64,000 bases of DNA from Trochalopteron elliotii (taxonomy: Eukaryota; Chordata; Aves; Passeriformes; Leiothrichidae). The translations under genes and the position numbers were made by a program. Each line of letters opens with the position of its first letter. Position 1 is the first letter of the stretch. A model generated the notes under the pieces. That model did no database searches. It saw only the letters and a program-made list of their open reading frames with translations, and had not been told where the DNA came from. The stretch is taken from NCBI GenBank assembly GCA_024734555.1, contig JANPWX010000203.1, positions 661,516 to 725,515 of the forward strand, in the 5' to 3' direction. Positions 62,191 through 64,000 of this stretch are shown piece by piece.

Positions 62191-64000
62191 GAGGGGGTGG
62201 TGAGGGGCAAAAGTAGGGCAGCAAGGAATAAGGGACGAGGCAATCTCAGTTGAAAGCAGCCGTGGAGGAGCCTGAGGGCTGAGATGGCAGTCATCATCGA
62301 TTCCAGGGAAGGGAGATGTCAAGGACGGGGAATGTCAAGCAGGAACAACAATAAGGGTGCTTAGCAGCGCCAAGTCTTCCAAAAACAGCACAAAATAAAG
62401 CTGCTGGGCTGCTGTGATTGGTCTGTTTGCTGCTTGACATCACAAGAAAAATGTAAAAAAAAAATGATACATTTACAGTGTACGTCTGTCCTCTCCCTCC
62501 TGCCCACACAAAACTAATTAAAAATATTCTCTCCCTCTCTTCCTCTCACATCCCCACCCCCACTGGCATCATCTTGAAATAGTCTTTGCAAACAAAGTTA
62601 GATACAGGCAAATGCTCTACATGGAACCAATCTTGTCAATATATAGATAAGCAGCAGCAACACGCTGGCCCTGAACAAATAATCAAATGCTAAAGGAAGA
62701 GCTACAAGAAACACAAACACACTCCAGGTTTCTGCAGTCTGCAACACTCTGTCTGTGTGTGTGTGTGTGTGTGTGTGTATCCCTGAAGCATCAACACCTG
62801 CCTTTGCAGGTGATAAGAGTTTTGTGGCACAAAATGTATTTATCCAATGGTTTTTTTACACATCATTTACAGCAGCTTCTCAAATAAGTGACAGAATGAA
62901 TTATGTTTCTGCTGGTGCAGCACCAAACGTGCTGATACTTTCAGGTGTGCACACAAACACAAGCAGAGAACAGCTGGAAAGCCAGCTCACCACAATATCT
63001 GGTGGGTTGGACCACTGAGCCTGTTGCTGAACCATCAAATAAAAGCCAGCACCTCAGGGAAACTGCAAACAATGTTTTTAAGATGCTGGATGGATAGCAA
63101 ACATTTTCAGTTGTTTCAAAATTTGATTTTGCTTCATATCGAACAATTTTTAAATTATCCGTAAGAGAGAAGTAAGTGTCAGCATTTGGGTCATTGACAC
63201 TGGAATCATATGAGCCCTGAAAATCCCTGACCACAGAGGCAATGATGGATCTGGGACTGCAGAAAATGGTGATTTTTCCAGGCATGTTTATAAAGGAAAA
63301 TCAAAATCCCCCTACATGTATATTATAGGGTTATGGAGCACTGCAGGAAACCAATAGAACTTCAAATTATGTTTTAATTTTCTACACTGTCTCTGAAACG
63401 AAAATACCTTTGTTTGACTCCAGTTTCAGTGAAGAAACCTTCCAGTAGATTATTCCCAACTCAGCTGATGCATTTTGTGGCCCTTTCCACCCAGAGGTGA
63501 TCATTGACATACAGAATATTCCTTAGCAGAAACGGTATAATCAATTGAGATATTCCTGATGTACAAGTCTATTATTTCCTTCAACTTTCAACATGTCAAA
63601 ATACAAGATACTTGCAAGGGAGGAAAATGCACTTTTTTTTTTTTTTGTAGAAAAGCTCATTTTCAACCTTCCTAAAAGCAGTGATTCTGTTTCACAATAA
63701 ATGTGGCATGATATTCACCCAAAACTTGCAGTTACCCGGGACCTCTGTGACATTACTCATTACTGTGACATTACTTCTGGCACAGTAGGGAATTTCACTG
63801 CAATAAGCTGCAACCAAGGAAGACCCTCCTTTTTGCTGCTCCACTGTGCATTTGATTTTCTGCATATTTAGGAAAAGGAAGATATTTCTGTCTGAATAAA
63901 TTAGTTTTCCTGGTAAGGTATTTTTCACATACACAAAGAAATATTATCCCCACTGCCCACGGTCTTCCAGTTCAAAGGGGGGAAAAAAAAGAAGCTGGAA
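62191..64000. other. Non-coding DNA, no gene seen
   Basis: No exon was recognised. It contains the GT microsatellite at 62754-62778 and a T run near 63632-63648; the remainder is plain AT-rich sequence. Confidence 0.6.
62754..62778. repeat. (TG)n microsatellite
   Basis: About twelve uninterrupted TG units. It is probably polymorphic in length. Confidence 0.97.

Overview
This window looks like non-coding DNA from a bird, most likely a songbird. The evidence is a set of CR1 LINE 3'-end fragments on both strands with typical avian CR1 wording (for example around 8650, 9156, 15925, 29395, 34898, 45165 and 49972). An LTR-like block at 35400-36215 matches my memory of a repeat family common in passerine assemblies. 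There are no bacterial or organellar features, and almost no recognisable coding sequence. All calls come from reading the sequence; no database search was run.

The only coding sequence I can defend is one short exon on the minus strand (32444 down to 32402) inside a strong CpG island at about 32.1-33.1 kb. It reads as the start of a secreted or membrane protein: a hydrophobic 14-residue leader, then a GTGAGC splice donor in phase 1. If this is right, transcription runs leftwards, 1-32.4 kb is mostly first intron, and 33.1-64 kb is upstream DNA. I could not name the gene. A smaller GC-rich patch (20.46-21.09 kb) is interrupted by a 285-N assembly gap. Its right edge repeats 77 bp of the main island exactly, and its left edge resembles the island in the same order. 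The gap may therefore hide a second, partly diverged copy of the promoter and first-exon region, or the join is an assembly error.

Region by region: 1-8.6 kb is unannotated AT-rich DNA with a homeodomain-type TAAT cluster near 7.75 kb. 8.6-16.4 kb holds three CR1 fragments and a 121-bp tandem duplication. 16.4-20.4 kb has an inverted pair of TAATTA sites. 20.4-21.1 kb is the gapped GC patch. 21.1-29.4 kb is plain DNA with one very regular hairpin (27169-27214). 29.4-32.1 kb has a long CR1. 32.1-33.2 kb is the CpG island, the exon and another hairpin. 33.6-36.2 kb is repeat-rich (two CR1 pieces and the LTR-like block). 37.6-37.7 kb is a 10-N gap flanked by a false-looking 47-bp duplication. 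38-50 kb carries microsatellites, a 20-bp palindrome with a p53-type core, a three-copy minisatellite and CR1s. 50.3-51 kb is a strand-asymmetric A-rich block of unknown origin. 51-64 kb is largely featureless except for a small CpG-rich patch at 61.86-62.19 kb.

No RNA genes, CRISPR arrays, operons or novel multi-gene systems were found. Most long open frames are chance frames in GC-rich, poly-A or repeat DNA and were left out.
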